Positions 9,675-20,426 of a DNA stretch of 58,004 nucleotides are shown in pieces. The position numbers and the translations under genes were made by a program. Origin of the DNA: Zygnema cylindricum (Eukaryota > Streptophyta > Zygnematophyceae > Zygnematales > Zygnemataceae); assembly GCA_037447655.1 (NCBI GenBank), contig JBBHKE010001321.1:45848-103851 (forward strand), written 5' to 3'. Position 1 is the first letter of the stretch. Every line of letters starts with the position of its first letter. The notes beneath the pieces were generated by a model that was not told the DNA's origin, ran no database searches, and saw only the letters and a list, made by a program, of their open reading frames with translations.

Positions 9675-10992
9675 GTTTTGTTCGGTTCGCGTCAGTTATG
9701 TTTTGTTTCGTTCAGTATAGTACCGTACTTTTGTGTCGGTTCGGTTTGGTGCGAGCGGTATTCATTTGTACGAATCGCACGTTGGTCGATTTCGAGGAAA
9801 TGTTGTGGCTAAAAGTGCTCTCACTCTCTCACCGTGGGGCTCACGTAACGACAAAAAGTGAGTGTGTGCAACACTTTTATTTACATGTGGATGCCGCGGT
9901 TTTGATACCGTAAACGTTCGCCAGGCGTGTGAATTGCTAATTTTATTATGACGGTCGACGTTCGCAAGCGCGGCAAAATTTTAAGCGGTCGACACAATTG
10001 CGTGGTTCACACTTGAAAAAGGGAAAAACGGTATGGTATTGTAATAGGGTTACAGAATTCGGGTACTTAGTGGCTAGGGCTAGGCTGCTATAGTTGCGAT
10101 TCCAGAGCTGCGCAGCTGCGATTCCATACCATGGCTACGTAGCAGCATAACAACTTAGTGGCGTAGCAATTTAGTAGCGCCGCAACATAGCAGCGCAGCA
10201 TAGCAACGCCGCAGAATGTAGAATGTGCGGTATAGTTCTAGAAGAATGTTTGGATAGGTCTAGGTTGACCGGGAAGGTCCACGTGTACAGTTGTACCGTA
10301 CTAGTTTGACTAGCAGCTAGATAGTTTAAATAGTCAGGTAGGCTTGTGAATAGAGCACTTCAAGTAGACCTACACAGCGAGCGCAACCATGTACTCTCTT
10401 CCGGGTAATAAAGCACAACCTTGCCTGCTAATACTGTGTGCTCCTACTGTTGCTACAGGAAGATCTTTGGTAATTTCCGCTGTGCATTGTGGTGTGCTGT
10501 GTGCACCATTGACCCTTTTACAGGTATGAAAACGGTACTTTTTTTTGTCCGCCGTGATCTGGCACGTGACGCTAGCCTACGTCAACAAGCGTGGCGTGAT
10601 AGGAGCCTTTTATCCGTACGAAAAAGAAAACGCTTTGCGGACATGATATGTATGAATCCTTCCAAACCAAAATATAATGCCACGCAAGCGTTTGTATAGA
10701 CCGAAAATAACCGCGAAGGAACTTTGGACATGCCATTTTATTTGTTTCCATCGGTGTTATTTTTTTTTTTACATTACTAGTTCTCTTATGTGATTGGTCC
10801 CCTAGCTTGTTCATAAGTTTGCGACGGAATGAATTCCTGTACGGTTCATGTCCTTGCGATTCGTTTTCGAAATTCTTCAAAAACGAAAAAGTGCATTCCG
10901 GACACGATGTCCGATGGCGGACGGCAACTACTGTTTGCTTTCCACAACTGTCGAGTTTTGACGCATAGAACTACATCTTTTGTTTGCCGCTA
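9675..10992 (+). repeat. 1.3-kb direct repeat, copy A
   Basis: Almost identical to 12505-13817 (offset 2825-2830 bp; the main difference is a 5-bp indel near 9715). It comprises Mutator interior, an inner part of the right TIR (about 9814-9998, inverse of 9200-9396) and the first 994 bp of the TIR element that is complete at 12824. The element therefore lacks its right end here. Short open frames inside match perfectly in both copies simply because the DNA is duplicated. Confidence 0.9.
10085..10225. repeat. Imperfect GCAGC/TAGCAGC-rich stretch
   Basis: Repeated GCGCAGC, TAGCAGC and GCCGCA words, present again in copy A' (about 12910-13050) and resembling 27270-27460. Confidence 0.5.
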
Positions 10993-11453
10993 TTAGAGCC
11001 ACGAATGAACTTAAGTGAAAGTACACATACCCGTACATTTCGACGGTTTTTACTCGTACCTATTTTAGTGTATAATTATGCACGGTGTAATGATTGTATA
11101 TTCGCAAACCCAAAATATAATTATGGATTTTTACAGTGGAAGGACGCCACGTCGTACGGATTGTCAAATTTTGTACTTCTACCTATTTTACCGTATATGC
11201 TACGACGACGGATCCTGTATACCCAAATCAGCGTTATGGAGAAATTACAATAAAACATTTTTTTGAAAATGGTATTGATACACAAATTAGCGTAGATGAC
11301 ACTAATTCATTATATACACTAATAATTTCTATACGCTAATAACGATTCACGGTGTACTGGACTATACAATAGTACCGCGTGTGGCTCACGTCTGAAACCG
11401 CTTCGTAAAACCGACGCGATTTCTGCCGATCGCTATTAGAGTTTATCACACTA
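10993..11453. other. Spacer between repeats A and A' with a MITE right end
   Basis: Contains ACGCTAATAACGATTCACGGTG ending at 11354 followed by TA, the right end of a third member of the CACCG-type MITE family; its left end is probably lost at the 10992 junction. The rest is AT-rich with no gene. Confidence 0.45.
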
Positions 11454-11664
11454 CACCGCCAATAGTTATTAGCGTGTAAGTTTTTTTAGCGTATACGAAT
11501 AATTAGCGTGGTTTACGCTAATTGGGAATATCAAAATTTTTGAAGAAATCTTCTATTCTAATTAGGAATTATGGTTTTTTAAATAGTGTGGATAATTCTA
11601 TTTGAGAATAAAAAAAAAAACGGGACAGAGTTAGCGTACACAACGCTAATAACGATTGGCGGTG
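11454..11664. mobile_element. TA-flanked MITE, 211 bp
   Basis: Left end CACCGCCAATAGTTATTAGC and right end GCTAATAACGATTGGCGGTG are inverse, with one mismatch over 20 bp. TA dinucleotides flank both ends (11452-11453, 11665-11666), as for Tc1/mariner-derived MITEs. No coding capacity. Confidence 0.7.
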
Positions 11665-11839
11665 TAGTTCAAGTTACTGTTTTTTTTGACCCAGAGTCAT
11701 AAATTAGTGTTAATGACAACCTTTAGTTCAGTGGCCCATAATGATAATGTATCAGATAGATTAACATAATTTAGTGGAGCTAACATTATAATAGTACAAT
11801 AATAAAAAATGTCACGTGGCCCATCATGAGCCATAACTA
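11665..11839. other. AT-rich spacer between MITEs
   Basis: Non-coding DNA rich in TTAGTGTTAATGACA-type words. Confidence 0.5.
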
Positions 11840-12457
11840 CACCGCGAATCGTAATTAGAGTAAATTACTCTAATTCGGTCGCTCGGAATTTCGACTCTAT
11901 CACATCAAATAGAGTAATCGATTCTAATTTTTTCATTATTATAATTTAGGTGAGGTTTAATTAGCATACAAATTTTTACTATAGGTTATTTTTAAATAGT
12001 GTGGATTACGGACGACGTTTGACCGTGCAAAATTGTACTTTTATAAGTAAAAAGGTACATAAAATGAGTTAATAGAATCGCTCTCACACGTGAAATCGCA
12101 CTAAATAAAAAAATCAATCACATCGAAAAAAAGCCGCTCGCATAACTCTCGTCCGTCGACAGCATCGTCGTCAGTGTGAACATTACCTGACATTCAATGC
12201 GACAAATATATTAGCGTCATAATGACGTCAATACTATACCGGACTGACACATTTTGTACATCTACGTAATTTAGTGTTCATAATTATCGCGCACAAAATT
12301 ATCGCCGACATAACCCAATATAGAATAACTAAATAAATTAGAGTAAACTTCATAGATGAAAAAGCTCTATCACATAAATTAGCGTCAATTACTCTAATTG
12401 TTTTTTTTTGGTTTTTTTACTCTAATTTTTTCATTACTCTAATTACAATTCGCGGTG
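11840..12457. mobile_element. TA-flanked MITE of the same family, 618 bp
   Basis: Left end CACCGCGAATCGTAATTAGA and right end CTAATTACAATTCGCGGTG are inverse with one mismatch. TA flanks at 11838-11839 and 12458-12459. The interior repeats ATTAGAGTAA/TTACTCTAAT words, which may be subterminal binding sites. No transposase. Confidence 0.7.
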
Positions 12458-12504
12458 TACTGTAGTTACAGTACAGGAGGAGTTTCGAACAAGTGCCAGA
12501 GTGT

Positions 12505-13817
12505 TTTTTGTTCGGTTCGCGTCAGTTATGTTTTGTTTCGTTCGGTACTGTACTTTTGTGTCGGTTCGGTTTGGTGCGAGCGGTATTCATTTGTACGAAT
12601 CGCACGTTGGTCGATTTCGAGGAAATGTTGTGGCTAAAAGTGCTCTCACTCTCTCACCGTGGGGCTCACGTAACGACAAAAAGTGAGTGTGTGCAACACT
12701 TTTATTTACATGTGGATGCCGCGGTTTTGATACCGTAAACGTTCGCCAGGCGTGTGAATTGCTAATTTTATTATGACGGTCGACGTTCGCAAGCGCGGCA
12801 AAATTTTAAGCGGTCGACACAATTGCGTGGTTCACACTTGAAAAAGGGAAAAACGGTATGGTATTGTAATAGGGTTACAGAATTCGGGTACTTAGTGGCT
12901 AGGGCTAGGCTGCTATAGTTGCGATTCCAGAGCTGCGCAGCTGCGATTCCATACCATGGCTACGTAGCAGCATAACAACTTAGTGGCGTAGCAATTTAGT
13001 AGCGCCGCAACATAGCAGCGCAGCATAGCAACGCCGCAGAATGTAGAATGTGCGGTATAGTTCTAGAAGAATGTTTGGATAGGTCTAGGTTGACCGGGAA
13101 GGTCCACGTGTACAGTTGTACCGTACTAGTTTGACTAGCAGCTAGATAGTTTAAATAGTCAGGTAGGCTTGTGAATAGAGCACTTCAAGTAGACCTACAC
13201 AGCGAGCGCAACCATGTACTCTCTTCCGGGTAATAAAGCACAACCTTGCCTGCTAATACTGTGTGCTCCTACTGTTGCTACAGGAAGATCTTTGGTAATT
13301 TCCGCTGTGCATTGTGGTGTGCTGTGTGCACCATTGACCCTTTTACAGGTATGAAAACGGTACTTTTTTTTGTCCGCCGTGATCTGGCACGTGACGCTAG
13401 CCTACGTCAACAAGCGTGGCGTGATAGGAGCCTTTTATCCGTACGAAAAAGAAAACGCTTTGCGGACATGATATGTATGAATCCTTCCAAACCAAAATAT
13501 AATGCCACGCAAGCGTTTGTATAGACCGAAAATAACCGCGAAGGAACTTTGGACATGCCATTTTATTTGTTTCCATCGGTGTTATTTTTTTTTTTACATT
13601 ACTAGTTCTCTTATGTGATTGGTCCCCTAGCTTGTTCATAAGTTTGCGACGGAATGAATTCCTGTACGGTTCATGTCCTTGCGATTCGTTTTCGAAATTC
13701 TTCAAAAACGAAAAAGTGCATTCCGGACACGATGTCCGATGGCGGACGGCAACTACTGTTTGCTTTCCACAACTGTCGAGTTTTGACGCATAGAACTACA
13801 TCTTTTGTTTGCCGCTA
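12505..13817 (+). repeat. 1.3-kb direct repeat, copy A'
   Basis: Second copy of 9675-10992. Here the embedded TIR element continues to its right end at 13947, so A' shows the original arrangement and A is the truncated duplicate. Confidence 0.9.
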
Positions 13818-13947
13818 CGCTCCAAAATGGTCGAAACAAACCGCCCCAACCGTCATTGCCACGTTTTTTGTCATTTTATAAAATTTGGCGTACGGATCCC
13901 AACATTTATGACATCGTTTTCCCATTTTTCCAAGTGTGAACCACGCA
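12824..13947. mobile_element. TIR element with 3-bp AAT target duplication, 1124 bp
   Basis: Both ends read TGCGTGGTTCACACTTG in inverse orientation and are flanked by AAT (12821-12823, 13948-13950). Removing it rejoins the Mutator-like right TIR in the ACACAATATTTTGAAAG context seen in the left TIR, which proves the insertion. The superfamily is uncertain (3-bp duplications occur in PIF/Harbinger and CACTA). No transposase frame is recognised. Confidence 0.75.
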
Positions 13948-14106
13948 AATATTTTGAAAGTCAAAGTTGTCCAACCGATTGACCGCCAAATTTGTACTCA
14001 ACGGTGCTTTATTTGTACCAATGTGTACTTCAAACATACAAATTTTTACAAAATGACGTAAATGACTGTGCGCAACCGAAACATTCACTGTCATGATCAA
14101 TTCCTT

Positions 14107-14395
14107 TTAATTATTGACAAAGATTCCACCTACTATTTGGATATCTTATATTCTTAAAGCTCATCTTTCATAATAAAACGGATACAAACCGGTGAATAGC
14201 ATAATATGTTGATATTTTTAGTCCTCGATCCGATTAAACAGTTACACATCAAAGTGTTTATAGCATTAAACGACAAAGAATCTCGACTTTGACGACTTTT
14301 AACTGCCCTGAGTGCGCAACTACTCAAAATATTGTGGAGCGGTCCTCACTAAATTGATTGTCATGAACATTCATTCCGTAACACGGTCACCTCTA
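14107..14395 (+). repeat. tRNA-Val cluster 585-bp unit, 5' flank copy 1
   Basis: The tRNA-upstream half-unit from TTAATTATTGACAAAG to CGGTCACCTCTA; a diverged copy sits at about 14692-14980, immediately before the next tRNA-Val copy. Confidence 0.8.
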
Positions 14396-14468
14396 GTCCT
14401 CTTGGTAAAGTTGGTTATCATGCTAGTCTCACAAACTAGAGGTCCCAGTTCGAGCCTGGTGGAGGACA
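14396..14468 (+). pseudogene. tRNA-Val(CAC) variant, probably non-functional
   Basis: Anticodon loop CTCACAA still gives CAC, and the acceptor stem and A-box (GGTAAAGTTGG) are kept. One base is missing in the variable/T region, the outer T-stem pair is lost (CCCAG against CTGGT), and no T4 follows immediately (AGAAGTTTTTTGAG, T6 about 6 nt on). It could be transcribed; folding is weakened. Confidence 0.75.
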
Positions 14469-14980
14469 GAAGTTTTTTGAGATTATGTAATATTATGAGA
14501 TATTTTTTGAGCCTTGATCATTTATAATTTGGACATAGTTTTTGAAACCATAAAGCAAACGATTTATCAGTTTGAAACCTAATTATCTTTGTTTTTTGTG
14601 GTTTAAGTCTGATTATGTTATTTTCGTCATTTTCAGTCTGATTATATTGTTTTTTTTCGTTTTCGTGTAAATGACTGTTTAATTTGTTGTATTAATTATT
14701 GACAAAGATTTCACCTACTATTTGGATATCTTATGTTCTTATAGCTCTTCTTTCATAATAGAACGGATACAAACCGGTGAATAACATAATATTTTGATAT
14801 TTTCATTCCTGAACCCGATTAAACGGTTATACATCAAAGAGTTTATAGCATTAAACGACAAAGAATCTCGACTTTGACGACTTTTAACTGCCATGAGTGC
14901 GCAACTGCTCAAAATATTGTAAAGCGGTCTTTACTAAATTGATTATCATCAACAATCATTCCGTACCACGGTCACCTCTA
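14469..14980 (+). repeat. tRNA-Val cluster spacer, complete unit
   Basis: Downstream spacer (GACATAGTTTTTGAAACC, CTAATTATCTTTG, GTAAATGACTGTTTAA) then, without the Mutator insertion, TTGTATTAATTATTGACAAA and the upstream flank of the next tRNA. It is the empty-site allele for the element at 9051-14104 and gives the 585-bp unit length. Confidence 0.8.
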
Positions 14981-15003
14981 GGCCTCTAGGTGTAGTTGGT
15001 TAT
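14981..15003 (+). pseudogene. tRNA-Val 5' remnant cut by retrotransposon E1
   Basis: GGCCTCTAGGTGTAGTTGGTTAT matches the first 23 bases of tRNA-Val with two changes, then ends exactly where the E1 LTR begins (TGTTGAAATT). The missing 3' part of the tRNA is not found beyond E1. Confidence 0.8.
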
Positions 15004-15194
15004 TGTTGAAATTAATAGATTTTTAGAGTATTTTCTAGGTTTAAATATGTTAGTATAAAAGAGAAGAAAAGGACGGGCAGCCTGCCTCCACCTCCTCTCT
15101 CTAACCCCCATACTTGCTGTAGTCACTGAAGGATAGAGAGGGTGGTTGATCCATGGCTGCCTTAGTTCAACAGGCAATTATTTTTAGTAGGTTA

Positions 15195-15292
15195 CTAAAA
15201 ATATACCTGACGGACCCGAGATTTGATCCTGGTACCTGCGGTTCGTCAAGTTGGCCGATAGCGGTCAGCTTTATCCTATTAGACTAGGACCA
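15195..15292 (-). other. tRNA-like Pol III module in E1 5' LTR (antisense)
   Basis: Minus-strand reading: GGATAAAGCTGACCG-type D arm, variable part, T arm CCAGG-ATCAAAT-CTCGG containing the B-box GGATCAAAT, acceptor-like GTCCGTC plus A, then T5 at 15197-15201. GACGAAC lies 8 nt before the T arm and pairs at 6 of 7 positions with GTCCGTC. No normal anticodon arm is evident. Confidence 0.6.
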
Positions 15293-15311
15293 CTGCTAAA
15301 TGATATAGTAT

Positions 15312-15314
<3 letters not shown>

Positions 15315-15378
<64 letters not shown>
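15315..15378. repeat. (AT)n microsatellite in E1 LTR
   Basis: About 64 bp of pure AT; the 3' LTR has only a short (AT) run at about 20732-20754, so it expanded or contracted after insertion. Confidence 0.95.
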
Positions 15379-15382
<4 letters not shown>

Positions 15383-16071
15383 GGAGGAACAAGTCCATTT
15401 AACTAAAACTGTATACGGCATGCATAGATACAGTTTTATGAAAGTACGAAATACGATTATATTTTAAAATAGATACCACGCATTTTGTTTCGACAGTGAA
15501 ACAAATGTCGCGCAAGTATTTACAACGGCTAAGATTGCGTCTCGTTGCAAATCCAACAACGCAAATCATCGCCGAAATCCTAGAGTGGTCACTTTGGCGT
15601 TTTGTGATGTGGCACGACATAGAGCCACGTGGAGAGATGACATTCGGTCATGGGAATTCCGAGGAATGTACGGACGAGTGAAAAACAGACACGCATCCGC
15701 TTAATAGCCTTGTCGTACATAGGCCGTACAAAAGGTACACCGGAAGAAGTACTTTTTGGTACAGAACAACAATCTGATTGGTCCGTACTTCAATAGATAG
15801 AAGTTATTAGAGGGAATCATGACTTAGATAATTTTGTTAGGTAGTCACCCTTCCCTTTGAGAGTTTGTACAAATTGGCATTTTTACTGCCTCGTAACTTA
15901 TCGGCTGGTTGGCCGTTTTCAGTGATTCTTTTTTTCCCTACGGACTCAGGGGAGTCCACGCTGCACGGGGGTGCATTCATATTGTCTGCTTGTCTGCTTA
16001 GGTAGCAATGGTTGCCATTGAAAGTGGGTTAGTTAATAACTATCTAGAGGCTTCCTATATTTTGTAGTCCA

Positions 16072-19000
16072 ATGGAGGACACAGAATTTCATGTTATGGG
16101 CCCACCCTTTAGGGTACCCACCTTCAATGGATCTGCGTTCATCTATTGGGAAGCCATGATGATGGGAGCTTTATGCGAAAAACGATACAAGGGTATCGTC
16201 AGTGGACAAGTGAAACGTCCACCTTCGGGAGCTCCACCAAGATTTGGAGGAGTAACGTTTCCTGCAGCAACGGCTACCTCAACGGAGGGGGCAGATGTCG
16301 GGGACAGCAAATGTGTCCGAAAAGGGGAAAGGGAATGAGACACCCCTCACTCCTATTGCCACAGTCGCGGGAGCGGCGACTGTGAAGACCGCGGAGAACT
16401 ATACTCAAATGTGGGAGGATGTAAACATTGCTGCCAAGAACTTCATTATGAGTCACCTCACTCAAGCTTTGGCCACTCCTCATCTTCACATTTACAAGGT
16501 CGAGGAGTTGTGGGTGAGTTTGGTGGAGATTTATAGAGCTGGAACTATTCAGGAGCTCTAGTTGGCTGAGCAAAAGCTAGTGAGTTAGACTTACAAATGA
16601 GGAAAGATGTTACATTACTGTAATGATCTTTCTTGTTTGTATATGGAGATGGAAAGTGCCGGGTGGACTGGTACAATAAAATGAAAGTTAACACCCTTAT
16701 CATGAAGTTACCAGATGAGTACGAGAACATAGTGTATCGAGTACAGGAAATGGTTGATAATTCATGGAAATGGAACACAGTGGTCAGGATGATACTTTTG
16801 CAGGAAAACACAATGGAGATTATGAGAGGAGGAAAGAGCATTCAAGCTCTAGTAGCAGGAGGAGATTGATGGGGGAAGGACCCGAAGAAACCGTACAAAG
16901 GGGATCATTTTGGAGGACCTAGGCCCCCAAAGGGTCTTTGTCATTTTTGCAAAAAGTTGGGACACTTCATCGCAGATTGTGTCAAGTTGTCGGAGCTGAG
17001 GCTCCAAGAGAACTGTGGAGGGGGTTATTCCAGAGGGAAGAAAAAGGCACTTGTGGTTACAAAAATGACAGGAGAAACAAAGAATGAGTCCTTTGAGGAG
17101 GATGGGGAGCTTCTTCTTGACGAGAGTCTGGAGGAGAAGGAGATCCCTCGGAGACAGAAGTGTGCCCTTGGAGCAATTCGAGAAGCTCCACAGGAAAGAT
17201 GGATTATCAACTCAGGTGCATCCATGTATATAAGTCGTGATAAAGAACTCTTCACTAAGCTAAGGAAAATCCCTACTGTAGAGATAGAGTATGGGGATGG
17301 GAGAGTATTTACTACAGATCTAGTGGGATCAATAGATGTTAAAGTCTTAGTGGAGGGTAAGACTTCTATACTTACATTCTCAGATGTACTCTACATTCCT
17401 CAGCTGACTAAAAATCTTGTCTCTACGTCTGTGTTAGATGACAAAAAGTTTGATACCTTCACCCGAAAGGGAGTCTTTACAGCTAAGTATGGGGATAAAT
17501 TTTACCTCACTGCAGATAAGGGAAGCCAAGGAATGTTTAGGCTTAACCTGAGTAATGAAAAGAAGAATGCTTACTATGTTGGTGTTCCTAAGTTGATGAT
17601 TTGGCATAAGCGGTTGGGGGTTGTGCATTTTGATAGGTTAAGGGAAATGAAAAAGCTTGGGTTAGTAGAAGGCATTCAGTTTGGGGATAATGAGATGATG
17701 GATGATTGTAGTGGTTGTGCTAAAGGTAAGGCTCACAGACTTCCCTTTCCCAAAGCCGCCACATATAGAGGTGAGAAAGTGTTAGATTTGGTCCACACAG
17801 ATATTTGGGGACCTGCAAAAGTACCTTCGGTTGGAGAAAATAGGTTTATGGTGACAATAACCGATGACTGGTCTAGATACTCTAGAGTCTACTTTTCTGA
17901 AAACAGAGTCTGAAGCATCAACTTACTTCAAAGAAAATAAAGCCTGGAGTGAGAAGTTGCATGAAACCCCCATTAAGAGGATAAGGAGTGATAATGGGGG
18001 GGGGGAATATACCTCTAACCAATTTGAGGAATATCTGAGAGATGAGGGAGTGCAGCACTAGAAATCTTAACCATATAACTCGGAACAAAATGGGGTAGCT
18101 AAGAGGTTGAATCGAACCCTATGAGATAGTGTATGCAGTATTTTGGCAGACAAGAAAATAGGAAAGAGATTTTAGGCAGAAGCAATAAACTGTGCCAACT
18201 ACATTAAGAATAGAGTCCTTACCTCAACTGTAAAGGGAGTGATATCTTCTAAGAGATGGGTTGGAAGGAAACCAGATATCTCACACCTTAAAGTATTCGG
18301 TAGCCAAGTTTACAGTCTTGACACGGATAGGAAGAACTAGAAACTAGATGCTAAGGGAAAACCTGGATACTTTGTGGGATATGATGAGGATGTTCAGGGG
18401 ATATAGAGTCTATGATTTAGCAAAGAAAGATATAATTGTGGTCAAATACTTAGTTGTCATGGATGAAGGGAAGTCATTTGACCCCTTCAAATATACAAAG
18501 AAGATAAGAATCAGATTTGAGTCTGACAGTGAGGAGAACTCAGTCGTTCCCGAAAGGGACATGAGTGAAACTGTGATTGCAGATTCAGGGGAGATCCGAG
18601 ATACAGGAGACTCACCGGAAACCTCACATACTCCTTTGGATTTCGAGGACATAGAAGAAGCGAGACCAGAAGCGGCTTCCATGGACAGGGGAGCCGATGA
18701 GACAGTGAGAAGAAATCCAAGACTTCCATCCATTCCAGCTTCGGAGTTTGAGGGAGGATGGAGGAGCAGCAAAAGGATACAACAAAAATAGGTCGCTCCT
18801 AAGGTAACTAAGCTATCTCACCCAGATGAGCCTCAGTCTTACTCCGAGGCAGTGAATAGTCCAAAGAAAGAAAGATAGATTAGAGCCATAAATGATGAGA
18901 TGGCTTCTATCATGGAAGTAAATACTTGGGAACTAGCGGTTTGTCCTCCAGACACAAAACCTATTGGGTGTAAATAGATATTTAAACTAAAACTGAACCC

Positions 19001-20413
19001 AGATTATATCATTGAGAGATATAAGGCTCTATTAGTAGCGAAGGGGTTCACCCAATAGGAGGGGATTGACTATGAGGAGACCTTTGCTCCAGTTGTTCGG
19101 TTCCCATCAGTAAGGATTCTCCTCAGTCTAGCAGCAGCGGAAGATATGGAAATACACCAGATGGACATTAAGACTGCTTTTCTTAATGGTGAGTTAGAGG
19201 AAGAAATTTTCATGAGGTAATTCGAGGGGTTCGTGGAAGAAGGAGAAGAGAACAAAGTCTGCAGGCTCATAAAGTCCTTATATGGACTGAAACAGGCTCC
19301 TGACAGTGGAATAAGAAACTAGATGAGTTTCTTACCGGTCTGGGATATATCCGTATCATCTCTGACCATTCTATCGATATGTTTGGAGATGAGAATGGTG
19401 TCATTTTTATTGCAATTTATGTGGATGATCTGCTTGTGTTAAGTAAGTCGTTGGAGAAGATTAATTGGCTAAAGAAAGATCTTAGGGGCAGATTTTAAAT
19501 GAAGGATTTAGGGGAGGCAAAATAAATATTGGGGATCCAAATGGAGAGAGATTGGGGGAAGAAGATTATCAGACTTACCCAGAAAGAAGCAATAGAAATA
19601 TGCTTGGGAAATTCCAGTGGAAAATGCTAACAGTTGTACCACTCCCATGGACTTGAAAAAATAAGTGATGGGAGTGTAAAAAAAGGAGTGATGATCTTAG
19701 ACGATCAGATGAGTCTAGAGGAGAAAGTGTTTATGAAGTCTATCATTTATAGACAGGTAGTAGGAAGTTAAATCTATTTTATGAAGTGTATAAGGCTGGA
19801 CATAGCGACAGCAGTTGGAGTACTCAGTATGAGTCTTAATGATCTTAGGAAGAGAGACTGGGAGGCAGCTAAGAGTCATGAGATATCTGGTTGGAACCAG
19901 AGAATTATGGTTGCATTTGGGAGGGGATCACACTGATATCACCACTTGGAGTGATGCCAGTTATGGGGATGCACTTATGAGAAGATGCACTTCAGGATAT
20001 GTTCTGTATGTGGGGGAAGGTGCTTGCTGTTGGAGCAATAAGCAACAAAAGGTGGTTGCTCAGTCTACTATGGAGGCTGAGTATATGGCTTCTTGTTTTG
20101 CTGTAAAAAACTAATGTGGGTGAATTCATTATTGTAAGAACTGGGATATATGAAGAAGGGAGTGCATGAAATCTTTTGCGATAATCAAGCTGCAATCGTA
20201 ATTGCAGCCAATCCAAAACACCATTTCAAAGCAAAACATATGGACATAAGATTAAGCTTCGTAAGAGAAAATGTTGAAAATAAAATTTTAAATCTTGTGT
20301 ATAGACTTGATGAAGAAATGGTGGCTGGCATGATGACCAAATTTGTGCCCTCTCCTAAATTAAAATATTGTCGGGAAAAATGCGGTTTGAAAGAAGAATT
20401 AAAATTAGACTAG
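16072..20413 (+). pseudogene. E1 gag-pol, decayed
   Basis: ATG at 16072 lies in the LTR, 20 nt before its end; the frame reads MEDTEFHVMGPP across the PBS. Gag follows with zinc knuckle CHFCKKLGHFIADC near 16940. Protease has NSGAS (about 17212) where active copies have DSGAS, so the catalytic Asp is lost. Integrase shows WHKRLG, CSGCAKGK, HTDIWGP and, after an in-frame three-G insertion at about 17998, SDNGGGEY. RT keeps YVDDLLVLS (about 19420). RNase H keeps TTWSDASYGD and MEAEYMAS. Numerous stops (such as 16559, 17911, 18059) and frameshifts. The stop codon TAG at 20411-20413 begins the PPT. Confidence 0.9.
16092..16106 (+). promoter_or_regulatory. E1 primer-binding site (half-tRNA iMet type)
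   Basis: TGTTATGGGCCCACC, complementary except for its first base to the anticodon arm of initiator tRNA-Met, directly after the LTR. Confidence 0.8.
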
Positions 20414-20426
20414 AAAATAAGGGGAG
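20411..20426 (+). promoter_or_regulatory. E1 polypurine tract
   Basis: TAGAAAATAAGGGGAG immediately before the 3' LTR; overlaps the pol stop codon. Confidence 0.85.

Larger units (their letters stand above)
9051..14104. mobile_element. Mutator-like TIR element (non-autonomous, with nested inserts)
   Basis: The left end GGGAATTGATCATGACAGTG is inversely matched at the right end (14104 inward). The flanks are 9-bp direct repeats TTTTAATTA at 9042-9050 and 14105-14113. The homologous spacer near 14690 preserves the empty site (TTGTATTAATTATTGAC). Long TIRs (about 350 bp: left 9051-9396; right 14104-13951 continuing at 12820-about 12635 across a nested element), a G-rich terminus and a 9-bp target duplication are Mutator hallmarks. 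The interior carries no transposase but has a 1.3-kb duplication, MITEs and another TIR element. Confidence 0.75.
15004..16091 (+). repeat. E1 5' LTR (1088 bp)
   Basis: Starts TGTTGAAATTAATAG, ends GAATTTCA before the PBS. Contains in order the U3 stem-loop (loop ACTTGCTGTAGTCACTGA), the antisense tRNA-like module, an AT microsatellite, a TTTTGTTTCGACAGTGAAAC dyad, G-box GCCACGTGG, GTAC-rich promoter sequence and the gag start codon at 16072. Confidence 0.9.

Noticed and set aside
10421-10880. Identical 92- and 102-codon frames repeated at 13246-13705
   Set aside because: Their conservation is explained by the 1.3-kb DNA duplication; overlapping frames on both strands and no recognisable domain.
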